A program made the translations under genes and the position numbers. A stretch of 64,000 nt of DNA, from assembly GCF_003071345.1 (NCBI RefSeq), contig NZ_QCYK01000001.1, positions 1,860,001 through 1,924,000 of the forward strand. Reading direction: 5' to 3'. This DNA comes from Chitinophaga parva (GTDB lineage: Bacteria; Bacteroidota; Bacteroidia; Chitinophagales; Chitinophagaceae). This document shows positions 15,949-25,426 of this stretch, piece by piece; positions within the stretch are counted from its first letter, which is position 1, and each line of letters opens with the position of its first letter. Under the pieces are notes generated by a model. The model ran no database searches and had not been told where the DNA came from. It worked only from the letters and a program-made list of their open reading frames with translations.

Positions 15949-18333
15949 TCATTCATTCCGGAGGCTTTTCACCGGGTCTGCTACTGCGGCTTTGATAGCC
16001 TGGTAACTCACCGTGAGCAGCGCAATAGTTACTGACAAGAGCCCCGCCAGCGCAAATACCCACCAGGCAATGCCCACCCGGTAGGTATAGCCCTCCAGCC
16101 ACTTATGCATACCCCACCAGGCCACCGGCGCTGCCAGCAGCAGCGAAATAAGCACCAGCTTTACAAAATCTTTGGATAACAGCGTTGCAATATTGGCTAC
16201 AGATGCACCCAGCACCTTCCGCACACCAATTTCCTTGATCCTGTTTTCTGCCATGTAAGTGGCCAGCCCAAATAAGCCCAGACAGGAAATAAAAATGGTA
16301 AGCCCGGCAAACAGGGCCGCCAGCTTACCCTGGGTTTTTTCATCATCAAACTTCTTTGCATATTCGGCGTCCACAAATTTAGGATCAAACGTATAGCCAG
16401 GATTGTATTTGTTGAAAATGGCCGCCATCCTGCCCAGGTTTTCCATGGTGCCGTGATTGCCATTTAGCTTTATATGGATCACGTTAAAGGCCATAAAACT
16501 GCTTTTGGCACCGCAGATCAGGATCGGCCTCGTAGGCTCGTAAGGGTTAGTGAGGATAAAGTCTTTGATCACCCCTACAATGTGCCATCTAGTGCCAAGG
16601 TCTTCCACGGTTTTACCAATGGGATCTTTGAACTTCATCACCTTGAGCGATGATTCATTGATGATAAGGCCCGTGGAATCTGTGGGATAGTGTTGCAGGT
16701 CAAGATCGCGGCCCTGGATAAAATGCAGGCCAGCCGTGGCGCCCAGCCCTTCGTCTGCCATGTAACGGTCGAACGAAGTTTTGTCGTTAGGGTCTTTGCC
16801 TTCCCAGTTTTGTCCCCATCCATCGCTGCGCCGCTCCGTGAGGGGAGCGTTGGTCCTGGTAACGGAAACGGCGATACCGGACGACAGCAATTCCTGCTTT
16901 ATCAGCGCGTAGTTCCGGGGAATATCACCCGTCATGGCCTGGTAAATAAGGCGGTCTTTGTTGTACCCGGTGTTACGGCTGATGGCATAATCTATCTGCT
17001 GCTTTACCACAATCGTACAGATGATCAGGATGATGGCAAAGGTGAATTGCAGCACCACCAATGCCTTCCTGGGTGCCAGCAGTGCGTTTGCCTTGTAGAA
17101 CGTGCCCTTTAACACTTTTACCGGCTGGAACGAAGAGAGATAGAAGGCGGGGTAGCTGCCTGCCAGCAGGCCGGTGAACAGGATGAAACCCACAAAGGCA
17201 AGCAGCGCATAGCCATCTGTAAAATCGAGGAAGAGGTGCTTAAATGTAAGTTGATTATACGCCGGCAGGCTTACCTGTACAATGATAATGGCCAGGATGC
17301 CCGCCAGGAAGGCCAGCAGGATGGACTCGCCGATAAACTGGCCGACCAGTGAATTTTTATGCGCGCCTACCACTTTGCGAATGCCTACTTCTTTGGCCCG
17401 CTTTTCACTCCTTGCAGTGCTTAGGTTCATGAAGTTGATGCAGGCAACGAGCAATATTAACCCGGCGATGATGCCAAATAATTTTACAAACGTGATACGG
17501 CCGCTGTTGTCTTCCACGCCGTTTGTGAAAGTGGAGTATAACCGCCAGCGCTCCAGCGGGTAAAGGAAAAGTTCCCAGTTCAGTGTCCTTGCTTCGTCAC
17601 TGTAGCGCTGCTTTAATGTTCTTATTTTGCGCGTCGCGGCGTCAAAGCTGGCATTGGGCTTCAGCATCACGTAAGTAGGGGTGCTGTTATCATTCCAGCC
17701 AAGGTCTGCCCCCTCGCGATATTTAAAAGAGGAACGGGGCAGCAGGTATTCAAAGTTGAATCTTGAGTTGGCCGGTGGGCCCTTGAGGATGCCGGTCACC
17801 GTCATGCTGTGCTTATTATCCACCCACACCATTTTGCCCATCGCATCTGTATCCCCAAACAATGCCCTGGCGGTGGATTGCGTGAGCACAATGGCATGCA
17901 CGTCGTTCAGGGCCGTAGCAGGATTGCCTTCCAGCATGGGAAAGGTGAACATTTGCAGGAAACCCGTGTCCACCACATTCCCGGTCTTTATTAGTTTTTT
18001 ATCGCCAACGCTTAGCTGAAGACTATTGTCATACATCACTCTTACCACGCGGTCTACCTCGGGCAGGTCTTTTTCCAGCACGGGGCCCAGTGGTGCGGAT
18101 GCCGCGTTCCAGGCGGTGAGTTTACCATTGAACGGCACACGGTTCCAGACTTCGTAGATCCTGTTCTTGTTTGCATGGAACTGGTCGTAGCTGATCTCAC
18201 TTTGTATCCAGAGCAGGATCAGTATCGTGGCAGCCATGCCGATGGCCAGGCCGGTAATGTTGATCAGTGAAAAACCCTTGTTACGGAGCAGGTTCCGGGA
18301 TGCAATCTTGAAGAAGCTTCTGAGCATAAACAT
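15949..18333 (-). CDS. MacB-like ABC transporter permease (FtsX family)
   Basis: Inner-membrane permease of about 794 residues. Start chosen at ATG 18333 (MFMLRSFFKIASRNLLRNKG); the frame stays open further upstream but that stretch is hydrophilic and unlike the family. Topology: one N-terminal helix (FSLINITGLAIGMAATILIL), a large MacB periplasmic domain, three FtsX helices, a second MacB periplasmic domain and three more FtsX helices ending NRIKEIGVRKVLGAS... This eight-helix duplicated form is typical in Bacteroidota. No ATPase or membrane-fusion gene is adjacent. A paralogue is divergently placed at 18587. Substrate unknown. Confidence 0.87.
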   Translation of the reverse strand: MFMLRSFFKIASRNLLRNKGFSLINITGLAIGMAATILILLWIQSEISYDQFHANKNRIYEVWNRVPFNGKLTAWNAASAPLGPVLEKDLPEVDRVVRVMYDNSLQLSVGDKKLIKTGNVVDTGFLQMFTFPMLEGNPATALNDVHAIVLTQSTARALFGDTDAMGKMVWVDNKHSMTVTGILKGPPANSRFNFEYLLPRSSFKYREGADLGWNDNSTPTYVMLKPNASFDAATRKIRTLKQRYSDEARTLNWELFLYPLERWRLYSTFTNGVEDNSGRITFVKLFGIIAGLILLVACINFMNLSTARSEKRAKEVGIRKVVGAHKNSLVGQFIGESILLAFLAGILAIIIVQVSLPAYNQLTFKHLFLDFTDGYALLAFVGFILFTGLLAGSYPAFYLSSFQPVKVLKGTFYKANALLAPRKALVVLQFTFAIILIICTIVVKQQIDYAISRNTGYNKDRLIYQAMTGDIPRNYALIKQELLSSGIAVSVTRTNAPLTERRSDGWGQNWEGKDPNDKTSFDRYMADEGLGATAGLHFIQGRDLDLQHYPTDSTGLIINESSLKVMKFKDPIGKTVEDLGTRWHIVGVIKDFILTNPYEPTRPILICGAKSSFMAFNVIHIKLNGNHGTMENLGRMAAIFNKYNPGYTFDPKFVDAEYAKKFDDEKTQGKLAALFAGLTIFISCLGLFGLATYMAENRIKEIGVRKVLGASVANIATLLSKDFVKLVLISLLLAAPVAWWGMHKWLEGYTYRVGIAWWVFALAGLLSVTIALLTVSYQAIKAAVADPVKSLRNE

Positions 18334-18586
18334 TAAATGAGTCCACAACCCTGCGCCAAGAAGGTGCCAGGTACGCAGCGGTATGATTTTCAAAGCAGTA
18401 ATGGTAGTATTCCCGCACATCTGTCCATTTTCGGCACTGGGATCGTCCGGTTTTGGACATTTATAAAAGTCTTCCGCCTCCATACGCTTGCAAATCAAAT
18501 CTTTATCTTGCTGGCGCTTTTTTTGGCAACGCATGTTACCCTCCTTCCGCCAGGAGCATCTTTCATCGATAAACGTATTCCTGCTT

Positions 18587-20950
18587 ATGTTCAAAAATTA
18601 TTTCAAGACCGCCTGGAGAAGCCTGCTCAAAAACAAGTTCTATTCGCTGCTCAACATAGCAGGGCTGGCCGCAGGGCTTACCGTAGGTACCATCATCCTG
18701 CTCTGGGTGCAGGATGAACTCGGGTATGATGGTTTTCATAAAAACGCAAAGCAGATCTACCGCCTGGAAAACCAGGCTGGCACCGGCAGCAGCCAGCAGA
18801 TCTGGACGGTGACCAATGCCGGCATTGGCCCTAACGCCATGGAGCAGTTGCCAGAAATCATGGCCATGGCCCGTATTACCTTCAATTATTTCTTTACCAA
18901 TTACTCCTATGGCGATAAGGTGTTTGTGGAAGACAATCCAATGTTCACAGACCCTGGCCTTTTTACCATTTTTGACTTCCCGCTGATCAAGGGTGATCCC
19001 CGGAGCCCCTTTCCCAATGCGGCATCCGTGGTGCTCACGGAAAGCACCGCCAGGCGCTATTTTGGCAACCAGGAGCCTATTGGAAAGGTGATCATGGGCG
19101 ACCACCATGCCAGCTTCACGGTAACCGGTATTATCCGCGACCTGCCACACAACAGTAGCCTGACCGGTGATATGTTTTTTCCAATGACGGCTTTCCAGCA
19201 GGATTTTGCACGCAGGCATTCCGGCCAGTCTATGAACAATGACTATCATGAATATAATTTTGCTACCTATCTTTTGTTGCGTCCCGGTGTGGATGTAAAA
19301 GCACTGGCAGTGAAACTGCGCCAGGTGCATCTTTCGCACAAGGCGGATGATACGGATATTGAATACCTGCTCCTGGCTTTGTCAAAGCTGCATTTGTTCA
19401 AGGCGGATGGCAGCGATAACGGTATTGGCGCGGTGCGTATCTTCACGCTCATTGCCTTGCTCATCCTTGCCATTGCCTGCATTAATTATGTAAATCTTTC
19501 CACCGCGCGTTCCATGCTGCGCGTGCGGGAAGTAAGCATGCGCAAGGTGCTGGGCGCCCTGCGCGTTCAGCTGTTCATGCAGTTTGTGATGGAAACGGCC
19601 ATCCTTTTTGCTGTGGCCATGGCTATCAGTGCGGTAGCTATTCACCTCTGCCTGCCGCTGTTCAACCAGCTTTCCGACAAGACGCTGCATATCGACTTTT
19701 CGGACCATCACATCTGGCTGGTGACGGGTGCAGTGGCTATTGGCACGCTGCTGGTGGCCAGTATCTATCCTGCCTTGCTGCTGTCGTCCTTTGAGCCTGT
19801 GAAGGCGCTGAAAGGAAAGCTGGGAGCGGGGATGAACAATGCGATGTTCCGCAAGGTACTGGTGGTGACCCAGTTTGTAGTATCTATTGTATTGATCACC
19901 GGCACCATCATCATTTCGCAACAGTTGCGTTACATTCATACCAAGAACCTGGGCTATGACAGGAGTTTCGTGTTTGCCTTTACGCTGCGCAATAATGAAG
20001 CGCATTACGCCTCCATCCGCAATCAACTGGCCAATACGCCGGGTGTGACCGGGGTAACAAGGGCTGGCGAAAACCTGGTGAATGTGGGCCAGTTTTCCGG
20101 TAACAATGACTGGGATGGAAAAGATCCCCACCAATCACTGATGGTTCGCCCCATCAGCATTGACCATGATTTTGTGCCCTTCTTTAAAATGGACTTGTTG
20201 CAAGGGCATAACTTTTTCGGCACCCCGGCAGATTCTGCTTATTACATCCTGAATGAAACCGCGGTGAAGCTCACCGGCATCAAAGACCCGGTGGGTAAGC
20301 GTTTCCAACTGCGTGACAAGGAAGGTGTCATCATTGGCGTAGTTAAGGACTTTCACCTTACCACCCTGAGACAAAAAATAGAACCGGCAGTACTATACTC
20401 CAAACCGGTGTTGAATAACTACATCTATGTGCGCACCACCGCCCGTGATGCACCCAAAGCAATTGCTGCTGCACAGAAGATCTGGAAACAATACAGCGCC
20501 GGCATCCCGTTCAGCTATACCTTCCTCGATGCGGCTTTTGAAAACCTGTACCGCGAAGAATCGCGCACGGGCAACTTATTCAGTACGTTTGCAGGCATTG
20601 CTATTTTCATTTCCTGTCTTGGCCTGCTGGGGCTTACCGCTTATACCGCGCAGGTGCGCCGCCAGGAGATAGGCGTACGGAAGGTATTAGGCGCCAGTGT
20701 GGGTGGCATTATAACGCTGCTGGCTGGCCAGTTTGTACGCCTGGTGCTTATTGCGTTGGTGATCGCCATCCCGTTGTCATGGTATGCCATGCAGCAATGG
20801 CTCAACAGTTTTGCCTACAGCGTTCCTATCCGGTGGACGGTGTTCCTGACGGCTGGTGCTGCTGCTATTGGGATTGCCATTGGTACCGTCAGTTACCAGT
20901 CTATCAAAGCTGCATTGGTAAACCCGGTAAAAAGCCTTAAATCGGAATAG
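18587..20950 (+). CDS. MacB-like ABC transporter permease (FtsX family), paralogue
   Basis: Start taken at ATG 18587 (MFKNYFKTAWRSLLKNKFYS) because it aligns with the start of the neighbouring paralogue; an in-frame ATG at 18488 gives an N-terminus foreign to the family. 787 residues. N-terminal helix (LLNIAGLAAGLTVGTIILLW), MacB periplasmic domain, FtsX helices (about residues 290-430), second periplasmic domain, and a final FtsX module with VRRQEIGVRKVLGAS. Transcribed away from the other permease with ~250 bp between. The two may form a heterodimer or be separately recruited by an ATPase encoded elsewhere. Confidence 0.87.
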   Translation: MFKNYFKTAWRSLLKNKFYSLLNIAGLAAGLTVGTIILLWVQDELGYDGFHKNAKQIYRLENQAGTGSSQQIWTVTNAGIGPNAMEQLPEIMAMARITFNYFFTNYSYGDKVFVEDNPMFTDPGLFTIFDFPLIKGDPRSPFPNAASVVLTESTARRYFGNQEPIGKVIMGDHHASFTVTGIIRDLPHNSSLTGDMFFPMTAFQQDFARRHSGQSMNNDYHEYNFATYLLLRPGVDVKALAVKLRQVHLSHKADDTDIEYLLLALSKLHLFKADGSDNGIGAVRIFTLIALLILAIACINYVNLSTARSMLRVREVSMRKVLGALRVQLFMQFVMETAILFAVAMAISAVAIHLCLPLFNQLSDKTLHIDFSDHHIWLVTGAVAIGTLLVASIYPALLLSSFEPVKALKGKLGAGMNNAMFRKVLVVTQFVVSIVLITGTIIISQQLRYIHTKNLGYDRSFVFAFTLRNNEAHYASIRNQLANTPGVTGVTRAGENLVNVGQFSGNNDWDGKDPHQSLMVRPISIDHDFVPFFKMDLLQGHNFFGTPADSAYYILNETAVKLTGIKDPVGKRFQLRDKEGVIIGVVKDFHLTTLRQKIEPAVLYSKPVLNNYIYVRTTARDAPKAIAAAQKIWKQYSAGIPFSYTFLDAAFENLYREESRTGNLFSTFAGIAIFISCLGLLGLTAYTAQVRRQEIGVRKVLGASVGGIITLLAGQFVRLVLIALVIAIPLSWYAMQQWLNSFAYSVPIRWTVFLTAGAAAIGIAIGTVSYQSIKAALVNPVKSLKSE

Positions 20951-21038
20951 AAGATTATCTAAGAAAAGATTCAGCTGAAAAGTAAGGGGCCGCATCATGT
21001 TTGATGCAGCCCCTTTCCTTTAGGATACCAGCTATGTT

Positions 21039-21377
21039 CTATGCCACCTGCTCCACGGCCTGCGGGAAGAATTTTTTATCCCACTTTACCAGTTCTACCA
21101 GGATGGGGACCAGCGCCCGGCCCACTTCTGTGAGTGAGTACTCTACACGGGAAGGTGACACTGCATTGCGCACCAATACTTCATCTGCTTCCAGCTCCCG
21201 CAGGCAGTTGGTGAGCACTTTGGAGGAAATATTTCCCACGATGGCATGCAGCTGCCCAAAGCGCATCGTGCGCTCCCGCAGGGCGTATACAATGATGAGT
21301 TTCCAGCGCGAGCCTGCTATGGTGGTGGCGTGCCTTACACCGCAGTCGCTATACTTGAAGGGTATCGTTCGTTTCAT
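21039..21377 (-). CDS. HxlR-family transcriptional regulator
   Basis: 112 residues, a winged helix-turn-helix of the HxlR (MarR-like) group. Features: Cys12 near the N-terminus (YSDCGVRHA), GSRWKLIIVYALRERTMRFG, recognition region NISSKVLTNCLRELEAD, wing SPSRVEYSLTEVGRAL. HxlR proteins often sense electrophiles or oxidants through the N-terminal Cys and control a divergent reductase. Here the divergent gene is an old-yellow-enzyme reductase. An imperfect operator sits immediately upstream (21383-21400), consistent with autoregulation. Confidence 0.88.
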   Translation of the reverse strand: MKRTIPFKYSDCGVRHATTIAGSRWKLIIVYALRERTMRFGQLHAIVGNISSKVLTNCLRELEADEVLVRNAVSPSRVEYSLTEVGRALVPILVELVKWDKKFFPQAVEQVA

Positions 21378-21382
21378 TTTGT

Positions 21383-21400
21383 AGTTACCTTATGGTTACT
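21383..21400. promoter_or_regulatory. Candidate HxlR operator
   Basis: AGTTACC-TTAT-GGTTACT, an inverted repeat with one mismatched pair, 6 bp upstream of the HxlR start and 66 bp upstream of the divergent reductase gene. Placement supports control of both genes by the HxlR protein. Confidence 0.45.
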
Positions 21401-21465
21401 GGTTTCGTGCTAATGCTATGTAAATTTAAAGGATTGGTTGTTGCTTTGTGTAATAAAATTATCAA

Positions 21466-22533
21466 ATGAATCACACAGCATTTTTTGAACCGTTTCAACA
21501 CAAGCGCCTGCACCTGAGGAACAGGTTTGTAATGGCGCCGATGACGAGATTGTCTTCACCGGATGGTGTGCCTGGTCAGCAGGTGGCTGATTATTACGGA
21601 AGACGTGCGGCCGCAGATGTAGGACTGATCATAACGGAAGGCACCGTGATAGACCGGCCCGCATCCAAGAATGAAAAAGATATTCCCAACTTTTATGGTG
21701 ATGCGGCACTGGCCGGCTGGAAAAATGTGGTAGAACAGGTGCATGCCAACAAAGGCAGCATTGCACCGCAGATCTGGCACACGGGGGATGCCGCTGGTAT
21801 GACTGGCTGGACGCCGCCCGCGCCCAGGGAACATCCCGGCAACATGTCAGTGGCAGACATTGAAGCTACCATTGCCGCTTTTGCAAAAGCAGCAAAATCC
21901 GCTAAGGAACTGGGTTTTGATGCCGCCGAGTTGCATGGTGCACACGGTTATCTTATCGATGCATTTATGTGGGACCAAAGCAATCCCCGCACGGATGCAT
22001 ACGGTGGTAAAACCATCCGCGAACGCAATCGTTTTGCAGTGGACGTGATCAAAGCCGTAAGAGCTGAAGTCGGGGAAGACTTTACCTTGATCCTCCGCAT
22101 CTCGCAATGGAAGTCTGCCGACTACAACGCGAAGATTGCCAAGACACCGGCGGAAATGGAAGAATGGATCCTGCCGCTGGCAGATGCCGGCGTGGATATT
22201 TTCCATGCATCACAACGCCGCTTTTGGGAGCCCGAGTTTGAAGGGTCTGATCTCAACTTTGCCGGATGGGTGAAGAAAGTGAGTGGTCATCCTACCATCA
22301 CCGTGGGTTCCATTGGCCTGGCCAATGACGTGATGAAAAGCTTTGGCGGGGAAACAGCGGACACTTCCACCGACTTCCACGAGCTGGAGCGCCGCTTTGC
22401 CCGGGGAGACTTTGACCTGGTGGCCGTAGGCCGCTCCATCCTCCAGGATCCGCACTGGGTACAGAAATTCAGGGATGGAAAATATGATGAGATGAAGCCG
22501 TTTGAAGCGGCCAGCATGGCGAAGTATTATTAA
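21466..22533 (+). CDS. Old yellow enzyme family NADH:flavin oxidoreductase
   Basis: 355-residue FMN-dependent ene-reductase (alkene reductase) that reduces activated C=C bonds of enones, maleimides or nitro compounds with NAD(P)H. Shows FEPFQHKRLHLRNRFVMAPMTR at the N-terminus, GLIITEGTVI, QIWHTGD (FMN-contact region), FDAAELHGAHGYLIDAFMWDQSN with active-site HGAHGYL and PRTDAYGGKTIRER, and a C-terminal VAVGRSILQDPHW for phosphate binding. A complete alpha/beta barrel. Divergent from the HxlR regulator, which probably represses it until an electrophile is present; a strong terminator follows. Confidence 0.9.
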   Translation: MNHTAFFEPFQHKRLHLRNRFVMAPMTRLSSPDGVPGQQVADYYGRRAAADVGLIITEGTVIDRPASKNEKDIPNFYGDAALAGWKNVVEQVHANKGSIAPQIWHTGDAAGMTGWTPPAPREHPGNMSVADIEATIAAFAKAAKSAKELGFDAAELHGAHGYLIDAFMWDQSNPRTDAYGGKTIRERNRFAVDVIKAVRAEVGEDFTLILRISQWKSADYNAKIAKTPAEMEEWILPLADAGVDIFHASQRRFWEPEFEGSDLNFAGWVKKVSGHPTITVGSIGLANDVMKSFGGETADTSTDFHELERRFARGDFDLVAVGRSILQDPHWVQKFRDGKYDEMKPFEAASMAKYY

Positions 22534-22557
22534 AGATATATAGTGCTTTGTACATGT

Positions 22558-22591
22558 AAAGGGCGTCTCAGAACTTCTGAGACGCCCTTTT
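22558..22591 (+). terminator. Intrinsic terminator after the OYE gene
   Basis: Perfect 15-bp stem, AAAGGGCGTCTCAGA (22558-22572), loop ACT, TCTGAGACGCCCTTT (22576-22590), ending in a T run. It separates the reductase gene from the Crp-like gene that starts 32 bases later. Confidence 0.85.
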
Positions 22592-22622
22592 CTCATTGTA
22601 AGGAAATGATTATTTTAGAAGC

Positions 22623-23195
22623 ATGGAAGCATTGATCCAGGCCATCCGCCACTTTATAAAACTCTCACCGGAAGAGGTGCTGCGTGTGCAGGAATTGTTT
22701 GTACAAAGGCAGTTGAAAGCAGGAGATTATTTTTTGCGGGAAGGCAATGTGTGCCGCGATGTGGCCTTTATTGAAAAAGGCCTGCTGCGTTATTATATGA
22801 TCACGAACGGGGAGGAGCAGGTGTTGCACTTCGGAAGGGAAAATGATTTTGCCTGCAGCTACCCCAGCTATCTTCCGCAAACGCCCGCCCGTACTAACAT
22901 CCAGGCCGTGGAAGACACCATCCTGTACACTGCCAGCCGGGAAAACATGGACCTGCTTTACCGCGACCTGAAAGAAGGAGAACGTTTTGGCCGCATGGCC
23001 ATAGAAGGAGTGTTCGTATGGGTAATGGAACAAATGAACTCCATGTACACGGATACGCCGGAACAACGTTACCTGGGCTTTCTCTCCACTTATCCAGACC
23101 TGGCCCAGCGCCTGCCACAATACCATATCGCATCTTATGTAGGGGTGAAACCGCAATCCCTGTCGCGCATCCGCAAGCGTATGGCAGAACGGTAA
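22623..23195 (+). CDS. Crp/Fnr-like cyclic-nucleotide-binding-domain regulator
   Basis: 190 residues: cNMP-binding beta barrel (about 20-115, with GDYFLREGNVCRDVAFIEKGLLRYY), dimer helix, and a short C-terminal HTH (SYVGVKPQSLSRIRKRM). This small variant is abundant in Bacteroidota and usually lacks the residues needed for cAMP binding, so the ligand is unknown. It may be cotranscribed with the DUF4267 gene 64 bp downstream. Confidence 0.82.
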   Translation: MEALIQAIRHFIKLSPEEVLRVQELFVQRQLKAGDYFLREGNVCRDVAFIEKGLLRYYMITNGEEQVLHFGRENDFACSYPSYLPQTPARTNIQAVEDTILYTASRENMDLLYRDLKEGERFGRMAIEGVFVWVMEQMNSMYTDTPEQRYLGFLSTYPDLAQRLPQYHIASYVGVKPQSLSRIRKRMAER

Positions 23196-23259
23196 TTAAC
23201 CTGGGTGAACGGAATTGCCTGCGCGCCGGCTGATCTTCGTGGTATAAAAACACAAGATC

Positions 23260-23670
23260 ATGCAACACACGTATTCCTGGGGCCCACGCTCCGCTTCATT
23301 CTGGATGGCCGCACTCATCGCATTGGGCATTTCGTTCATTGGTCTCCGTTTTCTTTTTATGCCACAGGTAGCCGCACCCGCTTTCGGCATTGACCTGCCC
23401 GCGGGCTCACCGCTGCTGTATGGCCTCATCAAAGGCATCCGCGACCTGTTCAGTGGCCTGGTGCTCACTTATTTGCTATGGACCCGCAACCTGCGCGTAA
23501 CGCTGGTGGTGTTTAGCCTGGCCTGCCTCATTCCCATGACAGACGGACTTACGATCTGGCTGGCAAACGGGCCTAAGGACGTGCAACACCTCTGTATTCA
23601 CTGGGGCACGGCGGCCTACGGATTGGTTACCAGCGCCTTAATGCTGCGCTCCTGGCACCGGCAAGCTTAA
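23260..23670 (+). CDS. DUF4267 membrane protein
   Basis: 136 residues with four hydrophobic segments. PQVAAPAFGIDLP and GLIKGIRDLFSGLVLTYLL match the DUF4267 family (integral membrane, unknown role). Follows the Crp-like regulator on the same strand, so it may be its target. Confidence 0.78.
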   Translation: MQHTYSWGPRSASFWMAALIALGISFIGLRFLFMPQVAAPAFGIDLPAGSPLLYGLIKGIRDLFSGLVLTYLLWTRNLRVTLVVFSLACLIPMTDGLTIWLANGPKDVQHLCIHWGTAAYGLVTSALMLRSWHRQA

Positions 23671-23742
23671 CAGAAAAATTATGTGAGAAAACAGTTCCGG
23701 GTATGCTAATTGCTGCATTAAGATGGATCCAAACTCAAAAGT

Positions 23743-23922
23743 ATGCAAACCATGAACCTTGGCCCGGTAATTATTGTAGGTGTGCTGGTGCTGGCGTTGC
23801 TGGTGTTCCTCATCCTCCGCAACAAGAAAGACCGCAGGGAAGTAATGCCACCGGACGAATCCACGGAAGATGCCGTGGAGATAAAGCGGCAAGAAGACGA
23901 GATACGCCGGGACCGGCTGTAG
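23743..23922 (+). CDS. Small single-pass membrane protein (59 residues)
   Basis: ATG at 23743 (alternative at 23752), stop TAG at 23920. The N-terminal transmembrane helix GPVIIVGVLVLALLVFLILR is followed by a charged cytoplasmic tail (NKKDRREVMPPDES, VEIKRQEDEIRRDRL). This architecture, a helix ending R-N-K-K-D-R and an acidic/basic tail, is common in tiny Bacteroidota proteins of unknown role. It is 72 bp after the DUF4267 gene and convergent with the hydroxylase. Confidence 0.6.
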   Translation: MQTMNLGPVIIVGVLVLALLVFLILRNKKDRREVMPPDESTEDAVEIKRQEDEIRRDRL

Positions 23923-23928
23923 CGTGCA

Positions 23929-24756
23929 TTATTCAATACTGTTAACAGGCTGCCTGGCTGCACGCCTTGCAGGGCGTGCGGGAAATGCGTTAGCCGCGTC
24001 GCGCTGCGCCATTACCCGGTCGTATTCCTTAACATAATCCGGGTGCTCTGTACCACATACGCGGTCCCATACCCGGAAATACAATCCATAATTGCCCCTG
24101 AACTTACGGTGGTGCAGGTTGTGATGCACACTGGTATTGGTGATTTCAAAGATCCAGGTGTTCCGCAGCCAGCGCGGCGCAATTTCATACCCCAGGTGCC
24201 CATACACATTAATAATAAATCCACCCACGGTAAACATGGCAATGCTGATCGCGTGCATGGGCATTATCATGACGATCACGAGCAGTACGCCCGCTTCCGC
24301 AATGGCCTCCAGGATGTGGAAAGAATAAGAAGCCCAGGGCGATGGATTTACGGACTGGTGGTGCACCAGGTGGGTGAGCTTAAACAGTTTGGGATGATGC
24401 AGGCCGCGGTGCATCCAGTAGAAATAAGTATCGTGGATGACCATGCTGAGGCCAAAGCTTACAAAAAGGTACCACACCGGGTAGTCGTTCACGTTAGTAT
24501 AGACCTGGGTGTACTGGCGGAAGGGGGTATATAAAATAAGCGAGGCAATGATGGCAAATACCAGCGTGGTTTGGACGGAGTGCCATATTTCGCGGAGAAA
24601 GTCTTTTTTAGCGGCTGCCCGTTCCTGGATTTTCAGGTGGGCCAGCTTGCCCGGGAAGAAAATGTAAAATGCCAGGAAGGGGATACCGGCCAGCACCAGG
24701 TATCGCAAGGTGGTAATGCTGAAGAGGTAAGCCAGGGTGGCCGTGAATTGTTTCAT
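23929..24756 (-). CDS. Sterol desaturase / fatty acid hydroxylase family membrane protein
   Basis: 275-residue integral membrane di-iron enzyme. Several membrane helices to about residue 115, then the His clusters HDTYFYWMHRGLHHPKLF, HLVHHQSVNPSPW and SVHHNLHHRKFRGNYG. All eight or more metal-binding His are present. Members hydroxylate or desaturate lipids such as fatty acids, carotenoids or sterol-like molecules; the substrate here cannot be inferred. The C-terminal 20 residues (ARPARRAARQP) are basic. Confidence 0.85.
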   Translation of the reverse strand: MKQFTATLAYLFSITTLRYLVLAGIPFLAFYIFFPGKLAHLKIQERAAAKKDFLREIWHSVQTTLVFAIIASLILYTPFRQYTQVYTNVNDYPVWYLFVSFGLSMVIHDTYFYWMHRGLHHPKLFKLTHLVHHQSVNPSPWASYSFHILEAIAEAGVLLVIVMIMPMHAISIAMFTVGGFIINVYGHLGYEIAPRWLRNTWIFEITNTSVHHNLHHRKFRGNYGLYFRVWDRVCGTEHPDYVKEYDRVMAQRDAANAFPARPARRAARQPVNSIE

Positions 24757-24825
24757 ACGGAGGAGTATTTTAACTACACGTCAAAATTAAAACCGGGCCC
24801 GCGGGCGAAAATTAACAAAGGATAA

Positions 24826-25416
24826 TTACCGGCGCTGGCGGATGCGCTGCCGGATGCGGCTTAGCGATACCGGCGTGATACCCAGGAAAGAGGCGAGGTG
24901 TTTGTCGTGCACCCGGTTCACAATATCGATCTTGTCCCGCACCAGGGCCAGGTACCGTTCTTCCGGCGAAAGGAGCACAAAAGACTCCACGCGCGCCATT
25001 GCATCTGCCAGCGTTTTCATGACAAAGAAATTACGCATGGGCTCAAACTGCTGGTGCTGGCGCAGGAGGGCTCCCAGCTTGTCGTAATCAATTTCCAGCA
25101 GGGTAGTGTCTTCCAGGGCGCGGTAATGGAAGCGGGAGGGCCGATGGTAGACAATGGTATCCAGGGCGGCCACAAATTGGCCTTCCCAGCGGAGGAGGAG
25201 AGTTGCTTCTTCCCCGTTTTCGCGGGTATGGTAGCCGCGCACCAGGCCTTTTTCCACATAGGCCACCTTGCGGGCGGTATCACCTTCCCGGATGTAGAAT
25301 TCACCAGCGGTGAGCAGGCGCGTATTGGCGGTTTCAGAAAAGGGGGCCGCATCGGCTTCCGAGAGGCCGGTCAGCATTTGCAGGAGCTGGAACAAAGCTT
25401 CGCTGGTAGCGGGCAT
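24826..25416 (-). CDS. Crp/Fnr-like regulator
   Basis: Start placed at ATG 25416 (MPATSEALFQLLQML), since the open frame further upstream overlaps the neighbouring gene and encodes low-quality sequence. 196 residues: cNMP-like barrel (ETANTRLLTAGEFYIREGDTA, KVAYVEKGLVRGYH), central helix and HTH (HLASFLGITPVSLSRIRQRI). Lies 10 bp after the stop of gluQ on the same strand. Ligand unknown. Confidence 0.82.
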   Translation of the reverse strand: MPATSEALFQLLQMLTGLSEADAAPFSETANTRLLTAGEFYIREGDTARKVAYVEKGLVRGYHTRENGEEATLLLRWEGQFVAALDTIVYHRPSRFHYRALEDTTLLEIDYDKLGALLRQHQQFEPMRNFFVMKTLADAMARVESFVLLSPEERYLALVRDKIDIVNRVHDKHLASFLGITPVSLSRIRQRIRQRR

Positions 25417-25426
25417 TTTTTTTGAC

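Noticed and set aside
18334..18594. N-terminal extension of the minus-strand permease
   Set aside because: The extended part is hydrophilic, overlaps the divergent gene's start and lacks family similarity; the paralogue begins at the equivalent of 18333.
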